Source: Saccopteryx bilineata
Taxonomy: Eukaryota; Chordata; Mammalia; Chiroptera; Emballonuridae
NCBI RefSeq assembly: GCF_036850765.1
Contig: NC_089493.1
Span: 297,737,349 to 297,801,348 of the forward strand
Length of the DNA stretch: 64,000 bases
Direction of reading: 5' to 3'
A program made the position numbers and the translations under genes. This document shows positions 46,814 through 58,900 of the stretch, one piece after another. Each line of letters opens with the position of its first letter. The first letter of the stretch is position 1. The notes under the pieces were generated by a model, which made no database searches, was not told the origin of the DNA, and was given only the letters and a program-made list of their open reading frames with translations.

Positions 46814-49800
46814 TCTCCTTCATAGCCATGGCTCGAATGATTCGAGCAGGTTGGCCCTGGGCACCGAGGATGGCTCCATGACCTCGTCTCAGGTGCTGAA
46901 ATAGCTCAGTTGCCAAGCAGTGGAGCAGCAGCCCCAGATGGGCAGAGCATCGCCCCCTGGTGGACATGCCGGGTGGATCCCAGTCAGGGTACATGCAGAA
47001 GTCTATCGCTCAGCCTTCCCACCTCTCACTTAATTTAAAAAGAAAAATCCAGATATAGGCTCTATTCTTGCTGTTTTAGGATTTCTCATTTTAGATAAAA
47101 AGTTTATACTTTTAAATCCTATTTAGTTAGATATTTAATGAATAAAACACTTTTTTTTCTGAAAAAGAATAAAATGTTATTGTTCAGAATTTCCCTGGAG
47201 ATGTAAGAACGTCACCGTTGTAAGAACCTGAATAGAATCGCATGGTTATTTCAACAGTCTTTATAGAGTTATCATTCTTAATGGGGCAAGATCACTGCCA
47301 AGGGCATGAAAGTGGATTGTTATAAGAGTCAAGAAAACTCTTATAAGAGTCATAAAAACAATTTTATACATAAATTTTCTGTATTTATGTATAAAACACA
47401 GATACAGAAAATTTTAAAATAATAAGCTAGAGCAAAGGAGATGAGATGAGAATGTCAGCCACCCCGGGCGCCCCGTGAAGACAGGGACAATGCCACCTGC
47501 TTTGTGTGCCTCTCTATCCTCAATGCCCAGCAGGTGCCTGAAACTGCTTAGTCAACGAATGAGTGGAGAGTGAAGAAGTCGGCAGGGTTCGGGATGTTTA
47601 AGGCTTTACGCTCTCTCTCAAGAACTTGGTTCTGTAGCCAGATGAGTCTTAACCTGGGCCTGTCGACCCACGAATAGAATTCAGAGGGTCAGGGAATAGG
47701 GATGGAGAAAAATTACGTCTTCTTTCCCACTGACGCTGAGTGGGTGTTTGGCATTTCCTTCTATGATGAATGGAAGCAACAAAACCGGTAGGATGAGCAA
47801 GATCTGTGACTTTGTTACCAAGAGAAATCTCGTTTATTTGTAACTCCTTTAGCCATTAATAGATAACCTCAATGTATCCTTTCCTTTAGACCTGCTGCCC
47901 AATTTTATTTAATGCAGCAGTCAGCAAACTATACTTGTTTTGTAAATAAAGTTTTATTGGGACCGTGCCCTTTTTCCTCACGCTACAACAGCGGAGTGGA
48001 GTAGTTGCTACAGAGACCATGGGGCCCACAAAGCTGAAAATATTTAGCCTCTGGATCTTTCCAGAGAAAGTTTGCTGACCCTGATTTAATGCCTTGATAA
48101 GAAACATATATATAAACTTGACCAGGCAGTGGATAGAGCATCAGCCTGGGACGCAAAGGATCCAGGTTCAAAACCCCGAGGTCACCAGCTTGAGTGCAGG
48201 GTCGCTGGCTTGGGCATGGAATCATAGATTTGACCCCATGGTCACTGGCTTGAAGCCCAAGGTCACAGGCTTGAGCAAGGAGTCCCTCTCTCTGCTGTAG
48301 CCCCCAGTCAAGGCACATCTGAGAAAGCAATCAATGAACAACAAAGGTACTGCAACAAAGAATTGATGCTTCTCATATCTCTCCCTACCTGTCTGTTTGT
48401 CCCCGTCTGCCCCTCTCTCTGTCTCTTTCACCAAAAAAAAAAAAAAAAGCACACATATGACAAATTTGATTTTTAACTTTTTTTTGAAAACTCTATTTCA
48501 ACATCATTGCTTTCCTTTGAGATCCTACTTTACACGATGCATTTATAAACACAATTTGCAAGTCCAGAGACTCCCACAGCCAGCCAGAGGGTCAAGCACT
48601 GGTGATCCACCGAGGTGATCAGAGATAGAACTTACTTGCCCAAAGATCGTTCTAGTAAGACTCTACACCTCCCCAGCCCTTCTTGCAGCTCTGCTGACCT
48701 GCGTCGGAGCCTGGGGGGGGTCCCGTGGGCCACACCCCCACCCTCACCACTGTAACTGAAGCTGGGCCGGACGTGGGGGCCCGGCCTCACCACCTCCGTG
48801 CCCCCCCACTGGCAGGGTCATCTCCATGTGCAAGTATTTCCAGGAGAGCGTGAAGGAGCTGTCGCTCGATTATTACCACACGCTTCGCCGACACAACTAC
48901 GTCACCCCCACCTCCTACCTGGAGCTGATCCTCACCTTCAAGACGCTCCTGAACAGCAAGAGGCAGGAGGTCGGCGTCCTGCGGAGCCGCTACCTGACGG
49001 GCCTGCAGAAATTGGACTTCGCCGCCTCACAGGTGAGGACTGTGGGTCGTTCCGGGACATCCGGGGGCCCGGGTCTGGGGGGGCGGGGGGGGAGGGCGTG
49101 CAGGGTCTGGGGGGAGCAGGGGGGGAGGGCGTGCAGGGTCTGGGGGGGAGCAGGGGGGGAGGGTGTGCAGGGTCTGGGGGGGAGCAGGGGGGGAGGGCGT
49201 GCAGGGTCTGGGGGGGAGCAGGGGGGAGGGCGTGCAGGGTCTGGGGGGGAGCAGGGGGGGAGGGCGTGCAGGGTCTGGGGGGGCGGGGGGCGTGCAGGGT
49301 CTGGGGGGAGCAGGGGGAGGCGTGCAGGGTCTGGGCGGGGGGGGCATGCAGGGTCTGGGGGGAGCAGGGGGAGGCGTGCAGGGTCTGGGCGGGGGGGGGT
49401 GTGCAGGGTCTGGGCGGGGGTATGTGTGCAGGGTCTGGGCGGGGGGCGCGTGCAGGGTCTGGGCGGGGGGGGGCGTGCAGGGTCTGGGCGGGGGGGGGGG
49501 CATGCAGTGAGCCTCCCGTTCAGGGGCAGCATGCCAGAGGGGAGCCGGGTTTGGGCGGCCCCTGATGCTGCCCATGCAGAACGCGCCTCCCTCGCCCGCG
49601 CCCAAACCCAGCCCACGGAGATGGTCTCTCTTCAAGATTTCTACCTTTTGTTCATCGTGGATTCTCTTTTTTGTGTGAGTTTTGTGCTCTGTGGCTCGTG
49701 CCGGGGGGCCCCAGGCAGGGCACCGGCGGTGGCTGCCCTTGCTCCTCCCAGGCAGCCCCTGAGCCAGTGTGCCCAGTGGACAGAGTGCAAGTCACAGAAG

Positions 49801-52800
49801 ATGACCACCCTGCCACCTGCACGAGCAACATGCTCCAGGGGCGGCCGCGGCGAGCCCCAAAGCCCCACGGACGCCAGTCCCGCTCCGTGGGGTCGACCTC
49901 GGCACAGCGGCTCCTCTGCTGTGCTCACAGCCGTCAGCCTGGAGGTCAGTCCCTCCCGGTCAGTCCCTTCCGGTGACAACAGCAGCGGCCCAGGCTCAGC
50001 TACAACAGGACAGTGTGCATAGCCCACATGGGGCGGGGAGGGGGGACACCTGGCACACCCAGTTCTGTGTTCCCGGGTTCTACAGGACCCTTACTATGCA
50101 AGGCCGCTCTGCCAAGTCTGGGAGCGTAATCTCTCTACCTGTTGTTTCCATGGAAACAAACACGGAGAAGCAGCCAGAAAGGAGAGACCAAGAAACACGT
50201 CCTCAGTGACAGACCGGGAGGATTCTCCAGAAAAAAAAAAAGAACTAAACGAAACAAAGGCAAGTAAACGAACCGACACAGAAGTCAGAACACCGGTTGT
50301 GAGAGTGCTCGAGGAACTCAGTGAGAACTCCAACAAAGAAAGAATCGGCATAAAAATTACGACACAGCAACAATTAAGAACTAATCGGAAACGAAGGACC
50401 CACTAACTGAAATGGAGAATAATCTTTCCGGGAATCAACAGTAGAGTGGGTCAAGCTGAGAATCAGATTGATAATTCAGAACGTAAGGAAGCAAACAACA
50501 CCACACTCAGAACAGAAAAAGAAATCCAAAAAAAAGAAGACAGCGTAAGGAGCCTCCAGGGAAAACATCAGCCCTGCTCGTGGTTGCATCGTGGGGGGGC
50601 CAGAAGGAGAAGAGAGAGAGAAAGAAACTGAAAACTTATTGGAAATAAAACCAACAGAAAACGTCTCTAACCTGGTGTAGGAAAAGGACACAATAGTCCA
50701 GGAAGCGCAGAGAGTCCCAAACAAGATGAATCCAAAGACGCCCACACCAAGACACATCGTACTTAAAATGAAAAGGGTTGAAGAAAGAGAGAATCCTAAA
50801 AGCAGCAAGAGACAAGCCGTTAGTTCCCTGCCAGGGAGCTCCCATGAGACTGTCAGCTGACTTCTCAACAGAAACTCTGCAGCCCAGGAGGGAGGGGCAG
50901 GAAATACTCAGTGTGATCAAAGCAAGGACCTCCAACCGAGATGACTCTACCCAGCTGAGCGTCGGTGGTGGTGATGCAGTGGATAGAGTGTCAATGCAGG
51001 ATGCTCAGGGCCCTGGTTGAAAACCCCGAGCTCATCAGTGTGAGCATGGCTTTACCAGCTTGAGCTCAGCGTCACCAGCATGAGCACAGGCTTGCCAGCT
51101 TGAGTGCAGGATCGTCACATGGTCCAAAGGTCCGTGACTTGACTTCCAAGGTCTCTGGCTTGAGCAAAGGGGTCACTGGCTCAGCTTGAGCCCCCTGTTC
51201 AAGGCACGTACGAGAAGTCATCAATAAACAACCATAAATAATGGTAAAGCAACTATGAGTTACGAGTTGATGCTTCTCATCTCTCTCCCCCCCCTCCACT
51301 CTCCCTCAAAAAATAAAATAAAATCCTCTGCCCAGCCAAACTGTCATTTAGGTTCAGAGGACACAAAAAGATCTTCCCAGACAAGAGGAAGCTAGAGGAG
51401 TTCACCACCAACCCCACAAGTATTATCCCATGACCATGGAAAGGGTTTTCTTTAGGAAGAAGAGGAAAAAAAAAAAAGATTAAACATATGAACAATAAAA
51501 TGATAATAAATACATATCTATCTACTCAGCCATAAGAAATGATGACATCGGATCATTTACAATAACATGGATGGACTTTGATAACATTATACGGAGTGAA
51601 GTAAGTAAATCAGAAAAAACTGAGAACTATATGAACCCATACATAGATGGGACATAAAAATGAGACTCAGAGACATGGACAAGAATGTGATGGTAACAGG
51701 GAGTGGGGAGGAGGTGAGGAAGGAGAAAGAGGGGGTAGGGGGAGGGGAGGGGCACAAAGAAAACCAGATAGAAGGTGACGGAGGACAGTTCGACTTTGGG
51801 TGAGGGGTATACAGCATAATCAAAGGTCAAAATAATCTGGAGATGTTTTCTCAGAACATATGTACCCTGATTTATCAATGTCACTGCATTAAAAGTAATA
51901 AAAATAAGATTAAAAAAAACAGTGAAATCTAAAATAAATAAATGAACAAACAGGACAGAAACAAAGTCATGGCTACAGAGAATGTTTCCATGGCTACCAA
52001 TGGGATGGGGGGGTAGGAAAGGTGGGGGGTCCGGAACACAGACAGGTGGCTACAGAGAATGTTTCCGTGGCTACCAATGGGATGGGGGGGGGAGGTAGAA
52101 AAGGTGGGGGGTCCGGAACACAAACAGGTGGCTACAGAGAATGTTTCCATGGTTACCAATGGGATGGGATGGGGGGGGTAGGGAAGGTGGGGGGTCCGGA
52201 ACACAAACAGGTGGCTACAGAGAATGTTTCCGTGGCTACCAATGGGATGGGTGGGGAGGTAGAAAAGGTGGGGGGTCCGAAACACAAACAGGTGGCTACA
52301 GAGAATGTTTCCATGGTTACCAATGGGATGGGATGGGGGGGTAGGGAAGGTGGGGGGTCCGGAACACAAACAGGTGGCTACAGAGAATGTTTCCGTGGCT
52401 ACCAATGGGATGGGGGGGAGGAAAGGTGGGGGGTCCGGAACACAAACAGGTGGCTACAGAGAATGTTTCCGTGGCTACCAATGGGATGGGGGGGGAGGTA
52501 GAAAAGGTGGGGGGTCCGGAACACAAACAGGTGGCTACAGAGAATGTTTCCGTGGCTACCAATGGGATGGGGGGGTAGGAAAGGTGGGGGGTGCAGAACA
52601 CAAACAGGTGGCTACAGAGAATGTTTCCATGGCTACCAATGGGATGGGGGGGTAGGAAAGGTGGGGGGTCCGGAACACAAACAGGTGGCTACAGAGAATG
52701 TTTCTATGGCTACCAATGGGATGGGGGGGGGTAGGGAAGGTGGGGGGTCCGGAACACAAACAGGTGGCTACAGAGAATGTTTCCGTGGCTACCAATGGGA

Positions 52801-55800
52801 TGGGGGGGGGTAGGAAAGGTGGGGGGTCCGGAACACAAACAGGTGGCTACAGAGAATGTTTCCGTGGCTACCAATGGGATGGGGGGGTAGGGAAGGTGGG
52901 GGGTCCGGAACACAGACAGGTGGCTACAGAGAATGTTTCCGTGGCTACCAATGGGATGGGGGGGTAGGAAAGGTGGGGGTCCGGAACACAGACAGGTGGC
53001 TACAGAAGAGTCACAAGGATGGGAAGTGCAGCCTCGGGAGTCTAGTCAGTATTATTCTAATAGTTACATAGTGTCAAACGGCTGTGAGACTTACCAGGAC
53101 GATCACTTAGTAAGTTATATAACTGTCTCACCACTGGGTTGTACACCTGAAACAAATATAACATTGTACATTCAACTGTACTTGAAAAGAAAAATGAAAA
53201 TTTTCTTTAAAAAAAGAAGAAAATGGCTAGACCAGAGAAAGAGTTGAGAAATGATAGCTACGTGAATTCCAAACTGCCCTCTTGATGTTCCGCTTATCTG
53301 TCAGACCTCACCCTTACTGGACTATCACCCCTGAAACAGAGGAATTCCAAGAAGCTGGCAAGCCCCCCCAAGGAGGAGCATTCTGGACATACCAGGACTT
53401 TTCCCTCAGTACCCCCTCAGGCTCTCCCAAACACTATATAATTCGCCCCTGGTCTGTAACTGGTGCCCTTCTCTCCCTGGAGAAGTGCCCGGCAGGGTTC
53501 CTTTCTTCCTTTCAATAAAGCCTGTTACTCTGGTAAAAAAAAAAAAGAAGAAGAAGAAGAAGGAGGAGGAGGAGGAGGAGGAGGAGGGAGGAGGAATAGG
53601 AGGAATAGGAGGAATAGGAGGAAGAAGAAGAAGAAGAAGAAGAAGAAGAAGAAGAAGAAGAAGAAGAAGAAGAAGAAGAAAGAAGAAGGAGAGAAGAAGA
53701 GGAAAATGGAACACATGTGTTTGTCTGAAAAATAGCCCCGCTTCCCTCAGAGATGGTGAGCTTCCGTTGTGGGAGGTGTGCACACCGTGGCTGAAAACCC
53801 CTTGACAGAGATATTTCTGGGAACAGCACTGTTGGGAAAGCAAAGTTCTTTCTATTCCAAGTGTCACAGCCGAGTGTGTTTCCTTCGGGCTTAAAAAAAA
53901 ATGTAGGTTTCTTTCCTCCTAATTTGCTTTTGTTCTTAACCTCTCTCTGCCCTCAACACACTAGAATGTAGACTCAACAGGAGAAATACCTTTTTTTAAA
54001 AAAAGGTTAAATGTATCATTAAACGTTCTCCACAGAGGACACACACATGGCCAATAGACAGATGAAAAAATGCTCAACATCACTAATCATCAGAGAAATG
54101 CAAATTAAAACCACAATGAGCCTGACCAGGTGGTGGCGCAGTGGATAGAGCGTCGGACTGGGAAGCGGAAGGACCCAGGTTTGAGACCCCGAGGTCGCCA
54201 GCTTGAGTGCGGGCTCATCTGGCTTGAGCAGAGAGCTCACCAGCTTGGACCCAAGGTCACTGGCTTGAGCAAGGGGTTACTCGGTCTGCTGAAGGCCCAC
54301 GGTCAGGGCACATATGAGAAAGCAATCAATGAACAACTAAGAAGTCGCAACGCGCAGCAAGAAACTGATGATTGATGCTTCTCATCTCTCTCCGTTCCTG
54401 TTTGTCTGTCCCTGTCTATCTCTGCCTCTGTAAAAAAAAAAAAAAAAAAGAAAAAGAAAAAAACACAATGAGATATCACCTCACACCAATGAGAATGGCG
54501 CTCATTAACAAAACAACACACGATAGGTGCTGGCGAGGATGTGGAGAAAGGGGAACCCTCCTGCGCTGCTGGTGGGAATGCAGACTGGTGCAGCCACTGT
54601 GGAAAACAGTATGGAGATTCCTCAAAAAATTAAAAATGGAACTGCCTTTTGACCCAGCCATCCCACTTGTAGGAATATATCCCAAGGACACCATATCACC
54701 GAGTGAAAAAAAGAAATGCACCCCCATGTTTATGGCAGCATTGTTCACAATAGTGAAGATCTGGAAACAGCCCAAGTGTCCGTCAGTGGACGAGTGGATT
54801 AAAAAGCTGTGGTACATATACACAATGGAATACTATGAGGCTATAAAAAAAGAAGGAAATATTACCTTTGTGACAACATGGATGGACCTGGAAACTATTA
54901 TGTTGAGTGAAATAAGCCAGGCAGAGAAAGAAAAATATCATATGACCTCACTCATTTGAGAAATCCAAGGAATAATGAGAACTGAGGAAGGGAATTGAGA
55001 CAGAGGAGGGATCAAAGGGACCAGAGGAAAAGAGGACAGAGGGAAAGGGGATGATAGGAGAGAGAGAGAAGGACAGACAGACAGGAAGGGAGAGAGATAT
55101 GAGAAGCACCAATTCTTCGTTGCGGCACCTTAGTTGTTCATTGATTGCTTTCTCATATGTGCCTTGACCGGGGGGCTGCAGCTGAGCAAGTGACCCCTTG
55201 CTCAAGCCAGCGACCTTGGGGTTCAAGCCAGTGACCTTGGGCTCTAGCCAGTGACCTTGGGCTCTAGCCAGCGACCATGTATGGATAAACCTGAAGGGAA
55301 GGGGGGAGGGTGCTGTAGGGAGGGGGGCAAGGTATGTTGAGGGGAATGGGGGGAGGGGGGATGCATTCAGGGTGACCCTAGAATCTATGTAAACACAATT
55401 AATTAAATTTTAAAAAATTCAAAAAAAAAAACAAAACAAAAAAAACATCAAGTGCCTAGCACAGCGCTCCATAAGGACAACATAGTGTGACCTCAGTTAC
55501 AAGTAGCAAAAGATCAAAAAGGTAAACTCTAGCCAACAAATACATCCCATGTGAAAAACCTATTTTCTGCCTGACCAGGGGGTGGCGCAGTGCGTACAGC
55601 CTCATCCTGGGACGCAGAGGACCCAGGTTCAAAACCCTGAGGTCGCTGGCTTGAGTGCAGACTCACCAGCGTAAGCATGGGATCATGGACATGACCACAT
55701 ACAAGGTCGCTGGCTAGAGCCCAAGGTCACTGGCTTGAACCCCAAGGTCGCTGGCTTGAGCAAAGGGTCACTCACTCAGCTGCAGCCCCTCAGTCAAGGC

Positions 55801-55881
55801 ACATATGAGAAAACAATCAACAGCTAAGGTACCGCAACGAAGAATTGATGCTTCTCATCTCTCTCCCTTCCTGTCTGTCTG

Positions 55882-55927
<46 letters not shown>

Positions 55928-58900
55928 AAAAACATAAATAAATAAACCAGTGTTCTGCACCTATCCTCAGTGGGAGAATGGTTTTCACACCTGTGGCTGT
56001 GCCTTTTTTTTCTTTTGCACCAACATCGCTGACACTGTACCCCTCACACCCGTCTCCTTGCTAGGTGGCGCTCATGCAGGTCGAACTGACCGCCCTCCAA
56101 CCCCAGCTTATCCAGACGTCCGAGGAGACTGACAAGATGATGGTGAAAATCGAAGAGGAGACGATGGAAGCTGATGCCAAGAAGCTCCTGGTGCAGGCGG
56201 ATGAGAAAGAAGCCAACGCGGCCGCCGCCATCGCTCAGGGCATCAAGGTAGAGAGAGCCAGAGGGCGGGGGAGGGGAGGGGAGGGGAGGGGAGGGGAGGG
56301 GAGGGGCCGGTGTTTTCCGGGTTCACACAGTGCCTCCCAGGGGGCCTGTCATAGTTCAGCAGGACCTGTGTGGTCATGCCCGTCTCGCCGATGAGATAAC
56401 TGAGCCTTGGAAAAGGGAGGCGGTTTTGCCACGAGTTGCATAGCTCAGAGGCGGTAAGCAAGTCTTTCTGGCCGCTGCCGCTCTCCGAGAAGCACGATCA
56501 CTTTCATGGTCACTCTTCAGGCATGTTCTTGGTCTCACTCAGCGTCGAGACCTTCGAGACCCAAGAGGATCTACTCTTACCTCTGGTGGCTTTCCCCTCA
56601 TCGGCTCTGCTCGTGGCCTCCTCGACGCTCCGTCACAAACACGAGGCGCGCTCTCAGCCCAGGGCGCTTGTCCCGGCTCTTCCCTGTGCCTGGAATGTTC
56701 TTCCTCCGGATGGGGTACTTCTTTCTCCTCCATCTGTGTTGTAGAGGTGGAATAAACATTTTTTTTTTTTAGATTTTATTTATTCATTTTGAGAGAGAGA
56801 GGAGAGAGAAAGAGAGAGAAGGGGGGAGAAGCAGGAAGCATCAACTCCTGTAGGTGCCTTGACCAGGCAAGCCCGGGGTTTTGAACCAGTGACCTCAGTG
56901 TTCCGAGGTCGACGCTGCGTGTCTGACCTCTGTCCCTCAGCGTCCCATGTGAAGGTTTTCCCTGTGTTACCCCACGGATCCATTCTTCATGTTCTAGCGC
57001 CGGAATAGTATGTATTTATTCCACTGTGTCGGTTTTGCTTTGACATAAAGGACGGACGGACGGACGGAATCCCTCTGCTGCTCCCAGAGGTCCCCTCCAG
57101 CTCCGACCTCTCTCCTTGTGCCTCGTTCTCAAAGTCCGTCCTTACATCCACCCTGGCGCCCCGAGCTTCACCCCACCCCTTCCCGTTGTCGTTGTGGAAC
57201 TGCAGTGCGAGGGACGCTCACCCCACCCCTGCCCCCCTCCCACGCCTGCACCTCACTCTTCCCTCACCTCCCCCGACTCTCTCCCCACCCGGACTCAACC
57301 CTCTGCCTCCTCCTCATCTCTCCACCGATCCTGGACCAACGGCTGTGAGGTCACCACTGCCTGCGTCTCTTGGGAATTTGTTAACAACAAACAAAACGAA
57401 GGCCTGATTTTCGTTTTTTTTGTTTTTTTTTTTAATTTTTTTTCTTTTTTGTATTTTTCTGAAGTTGGAAACGGGGAGGCAGTCAGACTCCTGCATGCGC
57501 CCCGACCGGGATCCACCCGGCACGCCCACCAGGGGTCGATGCCCTGCCCATCCGGGGTGTTGCTTTGATGCAACTGGAGCCATTCTAGCGCCTGAGGCAG
57601 AGGCCATGGAACCATCCCCAGCGCCCGGGCCATCCCTGCTCCAGTGGAGCCTTGGCTGCGGGAGGGGAAGAGAGAGACAGAGAGGAAGGAGAGGGGGAGG
57701 GGTGGAGAAGCAAATGGGCGCTTCTCCTGTGTGCCCTGGCTGGGAATCGAACCCAGGACTCCTGCACGCCAGGCCGACGCTCTACCACTGAGCCAACCAG
57801 CCAGGGCTGATTTTCGTTTTTAAGATCACAGAGCAGAGGAATTCTTCAATGTCCAAGGCAGCCAAGCTGCAGCCTCCTCCCGCCCCCCTCCCTCCCTGCA
57901 AAGGCCTTGTGGCCCCCGCCCTGAACACTGAGTTCCAGGTGGGGGCGCCTGCCTTCCCGGCGAATGAACGAACACCGGGTGGGGGCCTCTGCCCACTGCC
58001 CAGTTTCTCTCCAGGAGCAGAGCCTGGCCCGCTGCCCGCTGCCCGCTGCCCGGCCCGGCGGCTCTGACCCCTGCTGACCCTGTGCTGCCCGCTGCCTGGC
58101 CCGGCGGCTCTGACCCCCGCTGACCCCGTGCTGCCCACTGCCTGCTGCTTGCTGCCCGGCCTGGCGGCTCTGACCCCCGCTGACCCTGTGCTGCCCGCAG
58201 GACGAGTGCGAGGGGGACCTGGCCGAGGCGATGCCCGCCCTGGAGGCCGCGCTGGCCGCCCTGGACACCCTCAACCCAGCGGACATCTCGCTGGTGAAGT
58301 CGATGCAGAACCCCCCGGGGCCCGTCAAGCTGGTCATGGAGAGCGTCTGTGTCATGAAAGGGCTGAGGCCGGAGCGGAAGCCGGACCCTGGCGGCAGCGG
58401 TAACTCCCCCACCCCGCCCTGCACCCCTTCTCCGGCCAGAGGCCCGGGTGAATGCTCTTCCCCGGCAGGAAGGGAGCTCAGGCCACCACCCCCTCCCGGG
58501 CCCGTGGGCAGTGCGTGCAGAGTCTCGGAGGAAACGAGGAAGGCTCGGGCTGTGCGTGTGCACCAGGGAGCTCTCCGTGTGCCGGCACCATTGCCTCTTC
58601 TCTCGGTCAGGGAGCCAGGGCCCCGGAGGTGACCCCCTGCCGAGCCAAAGCCCGACCCGCAAACCATGACCAAGAGGAAGCCCGTGTGGACCAGGACGCC
58701 TGGTCTGGGTCTGAGCTCCACTCACCGCTTCCTGTCCAGTTCAGGGAAAGTCAGTCTCACTCGTGAAACAGGGGAATGACCTCCAGCCCAGGGGGTGGTT
58801 TTGTGGACCCCATTGGGAATGGAGGTGAAAACAGATGAGAAGCATCACTTCTTTGCTATGGTGCCTTAGTTCATTGATTGCTTTCTCATATGTGCCTTGA

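Larger units (their letters stand above)
54025..55446 (+). mobile_element. L1 3' end, sense, with two SINE insertions
   Basis: ORF2 C-terminus on + strand ([20 protein letters not shown] to [14 protein letters not shown]), then a G-rich 3' UTR and poly-A at 55420-55446. Interrupted by a type B SINE at 54119 (target duplication acacaatgag) and a reversed type B fragment at about 55055-55278. Lacks the reverse transcriptase; inactive. Confidence 0.92.

Noticed and set aside
48798..50022. ORFs of 255-398 codons with AGSGGEQGG repeats after exon 21
   Set aside because: They read through the exon 21 donor into the G-rich minisatellite. The dynein frame requires splicing at 49032 to exon 22.
52022..52967. 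ORFs with repeated [11 protein letters not shown] or LCSGPPTF peptides
   Set aside because: Fall entirely in the 76-83-bp tandem array; frame shifts between units follow unit-length changes.
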